The position numbers were made by a program, and so were the translations under genes. Shown here one piece after another: positions 8,465-17,164 of a stretch of DNA of 64,000 bases. The DNA comes from VFZN01 sp050249615. Its GTDB lineage: Bacteria > Acidobacteriota > Vicinamibacteria > Vicinamibacterales > UBA2999. The stretch covers positions 9,091 to 73,090 of the forward strand of contig JBFWQE010000008.1 in the NCBI GenBank assembly GCA_050249615.1. The letters are read 5' to 3'. The stretch's first letter is position 1; each line of letters begins with the position of its first letter. The notes beneath the pieces are model-generated. The model saw only the letters and a program-made list of their open reading frames with translations, ran no database searches and was not told where the DNA came from.

Positions 8465-8800
8465 TCAGGTCGGCGAGGGCAGAGGTGGCGTGGGCTCAGG
8501 CATTTCGAACACATCGCGATCCTCGAAGAGAACCGTGGGCGTTCCATAGCCGCGACGGACATCAGAGTCTGGCAGACGGTCGACGTCGACTACCTGGTAG
8601 TCGGTCGGAACGCCGAGCCGATCCAGGGCCTCATCCAGCCGCTCTCGCATGGTCGCCGTATTCACACAACCCTCGCGTGTCAGGAAGACGATTGCGCGGG
8701 TCCGCTTCGTCTGTCCGGGCGCAGACGTCGGCGCCATGGTGAAGAAGAGAATCAGCACGGCGATTGTGAGCCATGTCTGGTGCGACTCGCAGTTCCACAT
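8465..8800 (-). CDS. Small membrane-anchored or secreted thioredoxin-fold-like thiol protein
   Basis: 111 residues. A hydrophobic N-terminus (WLTIAVLILFFTMAPTSAPG, about residues 10-30) is a signal peptide or anchor. The body has a glutaredoxin-like pattern: AIVFLTREGCVNTATMRERL with a single cysteine where CxxC would be, then DYQVVDVDRLP and GTPTVLFEDRDVF, the cis-proline strand. It is divergent from merR and transcribed from a MerR-type promoter whose -10 lies 6 bp from the ATG, so its mRNA may be leaderless. A role in mercury or thiol-reactive metal handling is inferred from the regulator. Confidence 0.75.
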   Translation of the reverse strand: MWNCESHQTWLTIAVLILFFTMAPTSAPGQTKRTRAIVFLTREGCVNTATMRERLDEALDRLGVPTDYQVVDVDRLPDSDVRRGYGTPTVLFEDRDVFEMPEPTPPLPSPT

Positions 8801-8806
8801 ACGGTA

Positions 8807-8838
8807 AGCTTACGAACCGTACCTGAGTACGGAGTCAA
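8807..8838 (-). promoter_or_regulatory. MerR-type operator/promoter
   Basis: Read on the minus strand: TTGACT (-35, 8833-8838), then the perfect inverted repeat CCGTAC-N4-GTACGG (8817-8832), then TAAGCT (-10, 8807-8812). The -35/-10 spacing is 20 bp, or 19 bp if GTAAGC is used. The CCGTAC-N4-GTACGG half-sites are identical to the classical mercury MerR operator, as is the over-long spacer. It drives the thiol protein gene leftward and should also autoregulate merR at 8844. Confidence 0.88.
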
Positions 8839-8843
8839 CATCC

Positions 8844-9275
8844 GTGACGTCCGCGCCAGCGCTCACCATTGGTACGCTCGCCGAACAGGCCGGCGTCACT
8901 GTCGAATCGATCCGCTTCTACCAGCGGAAGGGCCTGGTCCCACAGCCGGCCCGGCCGCCTGGGGGCACGCGGCGCTACGCGGCGTCCGCCGTGGCCCGGG
9001 TGCGGTTCATCAAGGCCGCGCAGGCCTGGGGCTTCAGTCTCGCCGAGATCGCCGAGCTGCTGCAGATCGAGGACGGAATCCGGTGTGACGATGCACGGCG
9101 AATCGCCGAGATACGACTGGCGACCGTTCGTCGCAAGATCCGGGAACTGCAAGGCATGGCGGCGGCGTTGCAGGCAGCGGTCCGGTCCTGTCGGAACCGG
9201 CGAGGGGTCGTCTTCTGTCCCATCATCGCCTCACTCTGCGGAACCGACCCGCCACGATGCGGGTCGCAACGATGA
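8844..9275 (+). CDS. merR: MerR-family mercury-type transcriptional regulator (copy 1)
   Basis: 143 residues from a GTG at 8844, just beyond the operator. The N-terminal winged helix (IGTLAEQAGVTVESIRFYQR) is followed by a dimerisation helix. Cys81, Cys116 and Cys125 (GIRCDDARRIAE; SCRNRRGVVFCPII) fall at the positions of the three Hg(II) ligands of MerR, with the usual 9-residue spacing of the last two. Known MerR untwists the 19-20 bp spacer promoter on Hg(II) binding. Unusually, no merA, merT or merP lies beside it. Confidence 0.9.
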   Translation: MTSAPALTIGTLAEQAGVTVESIRFYQRKGLVPQPARPPGGTRRYAASAVARVRFIKAAQAWGFSLAEIAELLQIEDGIRCDDARRIAEIRLATVRRKIRELQGMAAALQAAVRSCRNRRGVVFCPIIASLCGTDPPRCGSQR

Positions 9276-9295
9276 GACATGGGGAGCGCTGCCAC

Positions 9296-10522
9296 ATGTC
9301 GCTGAGGAGCCCGCTCGCCGTCATCATTCCGGCTCTGGCGCGTGACGCCCACCTGCTGCACCGCCTGCTCACGGACATCGGCGCCTCCGAAGGCGTCGAA
9401 CGGGTCGTCGCTGTTCCCGGTGACGAACTCGACGCCCTCGACGAGTTGCGGCGCGCCCACTCCGCCGTTCACTGGGTGGGGTCCGCGCGAGGCCGGGCGC
9501 GGCAGATGAATGCCGGTGCGGAGCGGACCCACGCGCAGTGGCTGCTGTTCCTGCATGCGGACTCCAGGCTGTCCGCTGGGTGGCTGGACGAGGTCGTCGA
9601 CAAGGCGGCCGGACGCGGTGCCCTATGGGGCTGTTTCCGGTTCGCCCTGGACAGCCCGGCGTGGCAAGCGCGGCTTCTGGAGGCCGCCGTGCGCGCCCGA
9701 GTGGCGATGTGGTCGTTGCCCTATGGTGACCAGGGCGTCTTCGTTCGCCGCGATGTATTCGGAGCGGTCAGCGGCTACGCTGATCTGCCGTTGATGGAAG
9801 ACGTGCGACTGGCACGCGATCTGGCGCGCCTGGCCAGGCCCTGGCGGAGTCGGCTGCCGTTGGTGACATCGGCTCGCCGCTGGACACGCGAGGGATGGCT
9901 GGCGCGAAGCCGACGCAATCTGTGGCTTCTCGTGCGTTACCTGGCCGGCGCGGACGCTGCACGGCTCGCCCGAGAGTACTCGCCGCCGGGCCCAGTGCTG
10001 GTCGTGGCTCCCAGGCCGATGGAGGCGGTATCGGCGAAGGAATCCGAAGGCTGGAACCGGGGGCTCGATGGCCTCAGCGCGATCGTCGCGTCGACCCGCG
10101 GACTGCGGGGCCTCGTGCCCCTCCGATGGGCCGACCTCAGGCCTGGTGTCCTCGAAGGGCTCGGCGCCGACCTCGAACTCCTGCCGCTATCCGCGCCCGC
10201 CCAGCCAAGCGACCTTGGAGCCCTGTGCGAGGGCGTCGCCGGCCATGGATCCATCACGCTGCTGCTGGGTCCAGGCGGCACGAACATCCCTGACGCGGTC
10301 ATCAGGCACGTCAGCGCGCAGCTCGAACACGCCGGCGCCGATGTGGTGTTGGGCACAGATGATAAGGGATGCTGCCGACTGTTTGGCTTGGCTCAGGCCC
10401 TCCGGCCGTCGCTGCGCGGCCTGAACTGGGCCACAGCCGATCTGGCTGTGGCCGTCCGCAGTCGCGCGCGAGGCGCGGCCTGCTCGTTGTCGGAGGTGCC
10501 GATCCCTCCCCAACTGTCCTGA
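9296..10522 (+). CDS. Fusion of two rSAM/selenodomain-associated glycosyltransferases (TIGR04283 plus a degenerate TIGR04282-like half)
   Basis: 408 residues. The start at 9296 is chosen because GGGGAGCGC precedes it and the upstream frame overlaps merR. Residues 1-225 are a GT2-like TIGR04283 domain: VIIPALARD, GRARQMNAGAERTHAQWLLFLHADSRL, GYADLPLMEDV. Residues 240-400 resemble TIGR04282 (CofC-like fold), but its key blocks are changed: the GxDxPxLP block reads GPGGTNIPD and DGGYYLIGL reads DKGCCRLFGL. The second half may be catalytically dead. An intact TIGR04282 gene lies at 23537. These families usually sit in clusters with ArsS-type radical SAM proteins, as here. Confidence 0.8.
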   Translation: MSLRSPLAVIIPALARDAHLLHRLLTDIGASEGVERVVAVPGDELDALDELRRAHSAVHWVGSARGRARQMNAGAERTHAQWLLFLHADSRLSAGWLDEVVDKAAGRGALWGCFRFALDSPAWQARLLEAAVRARVAMWSLPYGDQGVFVRRDVFGAVSGYADLPLMEDVRLARDLARLARPWRSRLPLVTSARRWTREGWLARSRRNLWLLVRYLAGADAARLAREYSPPGPVLVVAPRPMEAVSAKESEGWNRGLDGLSAIVASTRGLRGLVPLRWADLRPGVLEGLGADLELLPLSAPAQPSDLGALCEGVAGHGSITLLLGPGGTNIPDAVIRHVSAQLEHAGADVVLGTDDKGCCRLFGLAQALRPSLRGLNWATADLAVAVRSRARGAACSLSEVPIPPQLS

Positions 10523-10576
10523 CCGGCCTGGCCCTCAGCCCAACCGTGCCGGCCGCACGATCCCGGATTCGCCATC

Positions 10577-10846
10577 TCAGTTGACCAACCGGCTGGTAGT
10601 CCCTGGGATTGGTGCCTCTCCCATTCGGTCGGTGATCGTGGTTCGTGCGTAGACCTCGAGCGAGACCGGCCGTACCCTGCGCAACAGTGCTTCCACCGCC
10701 GCCCACGACGGCGCCTCCAGGTCCTCGCAAATGTCGAGTGCGGCCACGACGATCACGTCCTGCTGAACGGCGTCCAGCGTCCCGAACTCGTCGGTCTGGC
10801 GTACCAAGGCGTCCCGAACGGCGTCAATGATCTGCTGAGTGGTCAT
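10577..10846 (-). CDS. Hypothetical protein, 89 aa
   Basis: I do not recognise the family. The start at 10846 has GGGAG 8 bp upstream. The protein is acidic and helical (TTQQIIDAVRDALVRQTDEF, VAALDICEDLEAPSWAAVEALL), with no signal peptide or membrane segment. It is convergent with the glycosyltransferase fusion and downstream of nothing obvious. Codon pattern and the ribosome binding site support a real gene. Confidence 0.55.
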   Translation of the reverse strand: MTTQQIIDAVRDALVRQTDEFGTLDAVQQDVIVVAALDICEDLEAPSWAAVEALLRRVRPVSLEVYARTTITDRMGEAPIPGTTSRLVN

Positions 10847-10985
10847 GATGAGGCTCCCGGCGCGTGACCGCACCCGGCTCCACAGCTGGCTGCCGCCGAG
10901 TCGACGGACCCGCACCGCCAGCGGCGCGAGAGAGCCCGGTCACGCCTCGGAGCGTGCCGGCATGACCGGGGCATCGACTCCGCGT

Positions 10986-11750
10986 TCAGTGAGGCGGGAA
11001 CGTCACGACGTTGCGCACCGCCACTTGGATGCGACCGTCGGGAAGCACCTTGGGCGGCACCGCAACGCCCTCCGCGACGCCCTCGCCCCAGACCGGATGC
11101 CTGAGCGCGCATTGGAAGGAGACCACTCCATCGGCGCGGGAAATGATGGGCCGCTCGGACTGAAACCGCATGACGATCGGCTCGCGCGGCTGACCACTTT
11201 CGCCAGCGGTCCGGTGCACGACGTACTCACCGAAAACACCCGCGGTTCCCGGGGGCACCCAGAGACCGGCGGCCCCGCCGTATTGCCCGTGCAGCATGAC
11301 GCCCGCGGGATTGGTCACCATGAACATCCACCCGCCTCCGTCCACCAGGTAGCCCTCGCTCGGCACGCGGTCTTCCGAGATCGTGTAGGCGCGGTAGTTG
11401 TTTCGTCTGGCGTCCATGAACCCGAAGAACACGGCCCCGGAATCGGCGTCCGTTCCCCTGAAATCGAGGCCGAACCGTGCGAGGAAGTACTCGGCCGCCT
11501 CGGCCCGGTGTTCCGCGATCTCGGCGTCGTTCCGCCCACGGATCTGCTTCTGATAGAACTCCGCGGAAGTCTCGGTATCGGGCGTGGCCGGGTCGAAGAT
11601 CCCGTTCTGCATGAACACCATGTACTTCACGAAGCCGTCGGGTGTGGGGCTGGCGGCCTGTCGTCCCTGCGCCATCGCGGGCACGGCCATGAGCAGGGTG
11701 GGCAGGACGAGCAGCGCGACACGCGTGGAGATGCCCCTCAATCGATGCAT
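10986..11750 (-). CDS. Secreted protein of unknown function, 254 aa
   Basis: The ATG at 11750 is preceded by GGAGGTTCGC. A signal peptide (ISTRVALLVLPTLLMAVPAMAQG) leads a mature domain of about 225 residues rich in aromatic and glycine positions (GFVKYMVFMQNGIFDP, GWMFMVTNPAGVMLHGQYGG). No catalytic motif is recognised. Its own RGACT-type promoter lies 79 bp upstream, so it is not simply co-transcribed with the receptor behind it. It is probably exported to the periplasm. Confidence 0.75.
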   Translation of the reverse strand: MHRLRGISTRVALLVLPTLLMAVPAMAQGRQAASPTPDGFVKYMVFMQNGIFDPATPDTETSAEFYQKQIRGRNDAEIAEHRAEAAEYFLARFGLDFRGTDADSGAVFFGFMDARRNNYRAYTISEDRVPSEGYLVDGGGWMFMVTNPAGVMLHGQYGGAAGLWVPPGTAGVFGEYVVHRTAGESGQPREPIVMRFQSERPIISRADGVVSFQCALRHPVWGEGVAEGVAVPPKVLPDGRIQVAVRNVVTFPPH

Positions 11751-11828
11751 GCGAACCTCCAGAGCAGCAAGCCGTGATGGCTTGTGGATGAGATGGACCG
11801 AGCGGCCGCGTCCATGCGGCCACCGGTG

Positions 11829-11856
11829 TAGTCTGGTCAGCGCGTCGAGCGTTACG
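11829..11856 (-). promoter_or_regulatory. ECF-type promoter motif for the secreted protein at 10986-11750
   Basis: Minus strand: CGTAACG (11850-11856), 15-bp spacer, AGACTA (11829-11834). It matches the window-wide GTAACG-N15/16-RGAC motif in sequence, spacing and orientation. Confidence 0.6.
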
Positions 11857-11935
11857 CCGCACGCGCTGAGACACCGACTCGCCGCCGGCGGGCATCGCCC
11901 GCAAGATGCCTTCTGTGGGCTGCCTCTGCGCGGCC

Positions 11936-14782
11936 TCAGAAGTCGAACCGGAAGCCGAGCATTGCCGTGCGTGGGTCCAGCGAGGCGATGATCCGGTCGA
12001 ACTGCGCGCCGTTCAACAGGTTGAAGTTCGAGACCGCGTTCGTATTGAGCAGGTTGAAGAGGTCCAGCATCGCGCTGACACGGTAGCGCCCACCGAACGT
12101 GAACGACTTGTCGACGCGGATGTCGACCAGCGCGACGGTGTCGGACCTGTTGTTGTCGATGTCTTCGAGGAAGAACGTTTGCGTGCCGGCGTTCGGCAGG
12201 GCGGCGCGGATGAGCCTCGCGAACTGCCAGCCGCTCTGGGCCCGGACGTTGCCGGCCACGCCGATTTCGTACGGGAAGGTATAGCGGCCCAGGACACGGG
12301 CCTGCCAGTTCGTGCTCTCCTGCCGATTCGATACGTCGGGGAAGACGTTCTGGAAGTAGTTGATGCCCAGCGGGTCGGAGTTGAGCGGGCTGGTGGAGGC
12401 CGAGTTCTGCCTCAGCTCGTCCCGCCACTGATAATCGAAGCTGCTCTGGACGAACAGATTCCGCCTGAAGCGCTTGTTGAAGGCCACCTGAACAGTGTCG
12501 TAGTTGTAGTCGCCACCGCCGACGCTTTCCGGAATGTTCGTCACGACGTTCCGCACCTGACCGCGGAGGTTGTCGGGAATGTCGAAGACACGGAAGGTCT
12601 GTACACCAGTCGTACCGTTGACGAAGTCCCCGATTGTGACCGGGATGTCGCGCGGTACCGTGAACTGGCCTTCGCGGACGATGTTGAGTGTGGTGAACTC
12701 GTCGCGGGTCATCTTGCGCACGTAGGCGAAGCGGATCGAGGATTCCCCCCAGAACTGCCGTTCGTACGACGCGTTGAATTCGTCGGCATACGGCGTCTCG
12801 AGATCGGGATCGAGGGTCGTGCTGCTGCCCCCCGCCGACGCCACGAGCGCACCCAGTTCCTGCGACCCGTCGTAGATGCGATTGCCATTCAGGTCGTTGA
12901 ACCGGTAGTCGCGCGTGTTCGTGCCGCCGGGGTTCAGGTTGGCGAGGCGATCCGCGAAGTTGAAGTAGTAGCGGCCGTAGAACGCCTTCACCACCGATCG
13001 GCCCGCGCGATCGGGCGTGATGCTCACGCCGAGTCGCGGGGCGACCTTGTTGGAGACCAGGAGCGTCTCCCCCGGCACGGTCGCCGTCGCGAAGATCTCG
13101 CCGAGGACGGGAGTGCGGATCGAGTCTTGGTAGTGCGGCCGCTGCCGGTCGTACCGCACGCCCAGGGTCACCGTGACGCGGTCGTTCACGCTCCACTTGT
13201 CCTGCGCGAACAGCGAGTAGCGCTGGTTGCGGTCGTCGGCACCGGTCCACCCCGTGCCGAACGACTCGAACGTGCCGAGGTCGGTCAGCCGCACGAGGTC
13301 CACCGCGCCATTGAGGTCGCGGTACAGGAGCGGCCCCGACGAGCCGTTGTTGGCGAACTGCGACCGATCGTCCTGCCACTCGAATCCGGCCTTCAAGTCG
13401 TGCGACCCGGCCTTGCCGGGCAGGAAGTACGTCAACGTCGCGGTCACCTGCGGCTTGTTGCGATCGAAGGTGAACGGGCCGCCGGCATCACCCGCCAGCC
13501 AGCCCGCACCGGTCTGGACGCCGGTGCCGGTGTCCTCTCGCGGTGGGTTCGACTCGAACGGCACGGCCGGCTGCATCGGCCACCCGAAGCCGAACACGCC
13601 CACCTTGACGTCGGTGAACATCCGGTTGCTCCAGACGCGCTGGTGCTGGCCGTTGTACATCCACGACTCGCTGTCCTGCGCGAGGATGGAATCGGGGCCG
13701 ACGGTGTTCGACAACCCTCGACGCGGCTTCAGCTTCTGGCCCCACTGGTAGTAGCCGACCAGCGTATCCGCCCCGCCGATCTTGCCGGTCACCTTCGCCG
13801 TGTAGTTGTCGAACTCGCCGAGGTCCGTGAAGGCGCGCGGGACACCTGAGATGGCCTTGTCGATCTTGAAGTGGTTGTAGGCGGTGTAGAACCACACGCG
13901 GTCCTTCCTGATCGGCCCGCCGATGTCGGTGTGCGCCTCCCAGAACTGCAGGTTGGGCTGGCCGGTGTCGCCGCGCCGCTCGTTGTCGGCGTCCAGGTTG
14001 TCGCCGACGAAGCTCTCGTCCTCCCACGTGATGTTGTTCAGCGATCGGAACTCGTTGCCGCCGCTCTTGATCGTCGAGAACACTGCCGAGCCCGGTGTCA
14101 TCATCGTCACATCACCGCCCGCCGCGCTCACCGACATCTCCTCGTGGGCGAAGAAGTCCTGGTAGATGCCGGCGCCACCAGTGCCCTCGGTGGTGTCGAT
14201 GCCATCGGTGACCACGCGGTTCTGGTTGCGGACACCGAAGCTCTCGTAGCCGACCTGCTGGCTCTTGTGGCTGCCCCCGACGTCGAAGCCGAGCATCCGC
14301 ACCCCGGGCGACTGCGACAGCGTCGCCCAGATGTCGGTCGCCGAAGGGATGGTGGCGAGCTGCGCCGCGTTGAACTCCGACCCTACCGTCGTGGATGTCA
14401 CGTCGACGACCGGCGAGTCTCCGGTGACGGTCACCGTCTCCTGCAGGGTGGCCACCTGCAGCTCCAGATCCACGCTGAGCGTCTGGCCCAGTGCGAGCAC
14501 GATGTTCTCGCGGCGAACCGTCTGGAACCCGGCGAGTTCGAAGGTCAGGACATAGCGTCCGGGAGGCAGCGACGGGAACCGGTAGCGCCCGTCCACCTCC
14601 GTCACCGTCGTCTGCCCGCCAATCAGCGCGGGGGACTCGGCGGTCACGGTCACGCCCGGCAGGCTGGCCTGCTGCGCATCGGTGACCACGCCCTGCAGCC
14701 GGCCCTGAGCGATCTGCGCATGTACCGGGGTCACCAGCAGTGCCGTGATTAGAGAGAGTACCGTCAATACGCTACGCGCCAT
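11936..14782 (-). CDS. TonB-dependent receptor, Oar-like, with carboxypeptidase-regulatory domain
   Basis: 948 residues from the ATG at 14782 (GGAGGTCCGAG upstream). The signal peptide SVLTVLSLITALLVTPVHAQ is followed by a CarboxypepD-regulatory-like domain (about 25-105: GVVTDAQQASLPGVTVTAES, LPPGRYVLTFELAGF), a plug (NAAQLATIPSATDIWATLSQ) and a large barrel ending in FRFDF. This architecture is typical of the abundant Oar-like receptors of Acidobacteriota. They import large, often carbohydrate- or peptide-derived substrates, and here the substrate is unknown. A longer upstream start at 14806 is possible but lacks a ribosome binding site. Confidence 0.9.
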   Translation of the reverse strand: MARSVLTVLSLITALLVTPVHAQIAQGRLQGVVTDAQQASLPGVTVTAESPALIGGQTTVTEVDGRYRFPSLPPGRYVLTFELAGFQTVRRENIVLALGQTLSVDLELQVATLQETVTVTGDSPVVDVTSTTVGSEFNAAQLATIPSATDIWATLSQSPGVRMLGFDVGGSHKSQQVGYESFGVRNQNRVVTDGIDTTEGTGGAGIYQDFFAHEEMSVSAAGGDVTMMTPGSAVFSTIKSGGNEFRSLNNITWEDESFVGDNLDADNERRGDTGQPNLQFWEAHTDIGGPIRKDRVWFYTAYNHFKIDKAISGVPRAFTDLGEFDNYTAKVTGKIGGADTLVGYYQWGQKLKPRRGLSNTVGPDSILAQDSESWMYNGQHQRVWSNRMFTDVKVGVFGFGWPMQPAVPFESNPPREDTGTGVQTGAGWLAGDAGGPFTFDRNKPQVTATLTYFLPGKAGSHDLKAGFEWQDDRSQFANNGSSGPLLYRDLNGAVDLVRLTDLGTFESFGTGWTGADDRNQRYSLFAQDKWSVNDRVTVTLGVRYDRQRPHYQDSIRTPVLGEIFATATVPGETLLVSNKVAPRLGVSITPDRAGRSVVKAFYGRYYFNFADRLANLNPGGTNTRDYRFNDLNGNRIYDGSQELGALVASAGGSSTTLDPDLETPYADEFNASYERQFWGESSIRFAYVRKMTRDEFTTLNIVREGQFTVPRDIPVTIGDFVNGTTGVQTFRVFDIPDNLRGQVRNVVTNIPESVGGGDYNYDTVQVAFNKRFRRNLFVQSSFDYQWRDELRQNSASTSPLNSDPLGINYFQNVFPDVSNRQESTNWQARVLGRYTFPYEIGVAGNVRAQSGWQFARLIRAALPNAGTQTFFLEDIDNNRSDTVALVDIRVDKSFTFGGRYRVSAMLDLFNLLNTNAVSNFNLLNGAQFDRIIASLDPRTAMLGFRFDF

Positions 14783-14962
14783 CTCGGACCTCCAGGTCGT
14801 CGCCACGATAAGTCAGGATGCTCGGTGACCGGCCCGCCGCCCCCGCGTTGGAGAGGGGCGACGGACCGATCGGCCAGGCGGCGCCACGCCCGGCGTCCGA
14901 GCGGGACACGGGCCGGCGGTGAGGAGAAGCGATGTCCGCCGGCCTGCGGCCCAATGGCTGCG

Positions 14963-14990
14963 TAGTCGCGCGCCGCAGGCGGGCGTTACA
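14963..14990 (-). promoter_or_regulatory. ECF-type promoter motif for the Oar-like receptor
   Basis: Minus strand: TGTAACG (14984-14990), 15-bp spacer, CGACTA (14963-14968). It overlaps the left arm of the inverted repeat GTTACAG (14985-14991) / CTGTAAC (15000-15006), so two -35 elements face away from each other in this divergent region. Confidence 0.55.
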
Positions 14991-15000
14991 GCGGCGCGCC

Positions 15001-15029
15001 TGTAACACGCCGCCGGTCGCGCACGTAGT
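15001..15029 (+). promoter_or_regulatory. Variant ECF-type promoter (GTAACA-N16-CGTAG) for the sigma factor at 15039
   Basis: TGTAACA (15001-15007), 16-bp spacer, CGTAGT (15024-15029). The same variant pairing occurs in front of the cytochrome gene at 37950-38375. The -10-like box ends 9 bp before the GTG start, so a leaderless transcript is likely. Confidence 0.45.
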
Positions 15030-15038
15030 AGACAGGGT

Positions 15039-15701
15039 GTGAGCGTTCCGGCGGATCCCGAACTCGTCGCGGCCCTCAAGCGCGGCGACGAGCGACTGTT
15101 CGAGCAGGTCGTCGCCCAGTATCAGCGCTCACTGCTGAAGCTCGCGACCATGTGGGTCCGGACGCCTGCTGCCGCCGAGGAGGCCGTGCAGGACACCTGG
15201 CTGGCCGTCGTGCGCGGCCTTCCCTCTTTCCAGGGGCGCTCGTCGTTCAAGACGTGGCTGTTCACGATCCTGGCCAATCGAGCCCGGACCCGAGCGGTCC
15301 GCGAGAGCCGCTTCGTGCCCCTCTCGGCCGCGCTCGATCCCGGCGACGATGAGGCGGCTGGCGACGAGGACCGGTGGACACCGCGGGGACGATGGGCTCG
15401 GCCGCCCGCGGACTGGCGGCTCGATTCGGCGGAACATCACGCCATCACGCACGAGCTCGCAGGAGTGGTGGAGGCCGCCCTCGAGGACCTTCCCCCGGCG
15501 CAGCGCGCCGTGGTCGTGCTCCGTGACATCGAGACCGTCGAGGCCACGGAGGCCTGCACCATCCTCGGGATCACACCGACGCATCAGCGCGTCCTGTTGC
15601 ATCGCGGACGCACGCGGCTCCGGGCCGCGGTGGAGGCACACCTCACCGGCTCGCGCACCGCCCACGGCTCCCACGCCACACGCGCCCGCGCGCCCGCGTA
15701 A
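15039..15701 (+). CDS. ECF RNA polymerase sigma factor (A)
   Basis: 220 residues from a GTG. Sigma region 2 (about 15-85: FEQVVAQYQRSLLKLA, EEAVQDTWLAVVRGLPSFQG, SFKTWLFTILANRARTRAVRE) and region 4 (about 140-195: LEDLPPAQRAVVVLRDIETV, ILGITPTHQRVLLHRGRTRL) are joined by a charged linker. It is similar in design to the sigma factor at 24481-25101, including the long acidic linker with W-x-P-P-x-W. No anti-sigma gene is adjacent. It is divergent from the Oar-like receptor, a frequent target of ECF sigmas. Confidence 0.9.
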   Translation: MSVPADPELVAALKRGDERLFEQVVAQYQRSLLKLATMWVRTPAAAEEAVQDTWLAVVRGLPSFQGRSSFKTWLFTILANRARTRAVRESRFVPLSAALDPGDDEAAGDEDRWTPRGRWARPPADWRLDSAEHHAITHELAGVVEAALEDLPPAQRAVVVLRDIETVEATEACTILGITPTHQRVLLHRGRTRLRAAVEAHLTGSRTAHGSHATRARAPA

Positions 15702-15734
15702 CGACACGGGCCCGGGCTCGGACTCACGGGCAGC

Positions 15735-17114
15735 ATGCCGTTTTCCGCCCCCGACCCGTCCCACCGTGCCTCAATGACCTTTCCGGGCCCTGTCGTCTCC
15801 ACCCCGGAGACCCGGATCGCGTGGGCGGAGAAGTTGCTCCGTGTCTTCGGCGACGTCAGGTCAGGGGAAGGGCAGCTCACGCTGCTCCTGACGCTGAACC
15901 TCTTCCTCCTCCTGGCGGCGTATTACGTGCTCAAGACCGTGCGCGAACCGCTCATCCTGACCACGGGCGGCGCCGAGATGAAGTCGTACGCCGCGGCCGC
16001 GCAGGCCCTGACACTCACGGGGTTCGTGCCGCTCTACTCCTGGTTCGCCGGGCGGGCGGGGCGCCGGGCGCTCCTCACGGGTGTCCTGCTCTTCTTCACC
16101 ATCCAGGTGGAAGCCTTTGCCCTCGGCCTGCACCTCGATGCGCCGATGCTCGGGTTCCTCTTCTACGTCTGGGTCGGCATCTTCAGTCTCGCCAGCATCG
16201 CGCAGTTCTGGTCGTACGCCAACGACGTCTTCAACCGCGAGACCGGCGAGCGGCTGTTCCCGATCATGGCCCTCGGCGCTACCGTCGGAAGTCCGGTCGG
16301 CGCCTGGCTGGCGCGGGCGCTCTTCGAGTCGGGGACGACGACGGTCGACATGCTGCACCTCGCGGCGCTGATGCTGCTCCTGCACCTCGGGCTCTATTCC
16401 GCAATCGAGCGCCGCCTCTCGGGCCTCGACCGGGCGGGGCAGCCGACGCCAGCGCCACCTCGGCGTGGGGGTGGGTTTGCGCTCCTGTGGTCGAATCCGT
16501 TCCTGTGTTGGGTCGCCATCTTCCTGTTGTGCCTCAACGTCATCAACACGGTCGGCGAGTACATCGTGAGCCGGAGCGTACTCGAGGCCGCGACACGCGC
16601 GATTCAGGAGGGCCGGGCGACAGACGTCGGCACGTTCGTGGGGAGCTTCTACGGCGAGTACTTCTTCTGGGTCAACGTGCTGGCCGTGGCCCTCCAGGCC
16701 CTCCTGGCCTCCCGCATCGTCCGGTGGGCGGGCACCGCCGGCGCGGTACTGACGCTGCCGGTGGTCGCGCTGGGGGCGTACGGACTGATCGCCGCCGGTG
16801 CGGGCTTCGGGGCCATCCGGTGGATGAAGACGGTGGAGAACGCCACCGACTACTCGATCATGAACACGGGGCGGCAACTCTTGTGGCTGCCGACCTCACG
16901 CGACGAGAAATACAAGGCCAAGCAGGCCATGGATACGTTCTTCGTGCGCGCCGGTGACATGATCGCCGCGGGTGTCGTGCTGGCCGGCACCAGTTGGGTT
17001 GCCCTCTCGGTGAGGCAGTTCGCGCTGATCAACCTCGCGCTCGTCATCGGGTGGCTGCTGCTCGGATATCTGGTCGCCAGGTCCTACCGACAGTTGTGCG
17101 CGGAGTGCCCCTGA
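15735..17114 (+). CDS. ADP/ATP-translocase-like (NTT/MFS-like) membrane carrier
   Basis: 459 residues with about 11-12 hydrophobic segments. The block LLAAYYVLKTVREPLILTTG and later FWSYANDVFNRETGERLFPIMALGATVGSPVGAWLAR are typical of bacterial NTP/NDP-exchange-like carriers. GRQLLWLPTSRDEKYKAKQAMDTFFVRAGD is also a hallmark of this group. True NTTs swap ATP for ADP in obligate intracellular bacteria, and the free-living relatives have unknown substrates. It follows the sigma factor by 33 bp. An alternative start is the ATG at 15774. Confidence 0.8.
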   Translation: MPFSAPDPSHRASMTFPGPVVSTPETRIAWAEKLLRVFGDVRSGEGQLTLLLTLNLFLLLAAYYVLKTVREPLILTTGGAEMKSYAAAAQALTLTGFVPLYSWFAGRAGRRALLTGVLLFFTIQVEAFALGLHLDAPMLGFLFYVWVGIFSLASIAQFWSYANDVFNRETGERLFPIMALGATVGSPVGAWLARALFESGTTTVDMLHLAALMLLLHLGLYSAIERRLSGLDRAGQPTPAPPRRGGGFALLWSNPFLCWVAIFLLCLNVINTVGEYIVSRSVLEAATRAIQEGRATDVGTFVGSFYGEYFFWVNVLAVALQALLASRIVRWAGTAGAVLTLPVVALGAYGLIAAGAGFGAIRWMKTVENATDYSIMNTGRQLLWLPTSRDEKYKAKQAMDTFFVRAGDMIAAGVVLAGTSWVALSVRQFALINLALVIGWLLLGYLVARSYRQLCAECP

Positions 17115-17164
17115 TCGAAGGGCGCCGGCTACTCGAGACCCTCCCCGAGGGTCGCCACGATCGG

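Noticed and set aside
11906..13849. Very long open frame on the plus strand opposite the Oar-like receptor
   Set aside because: It is an antisense shadow of a GC-rich gene; the translation has no family motif, while the minus strand has a complete receptor with signal peptide.
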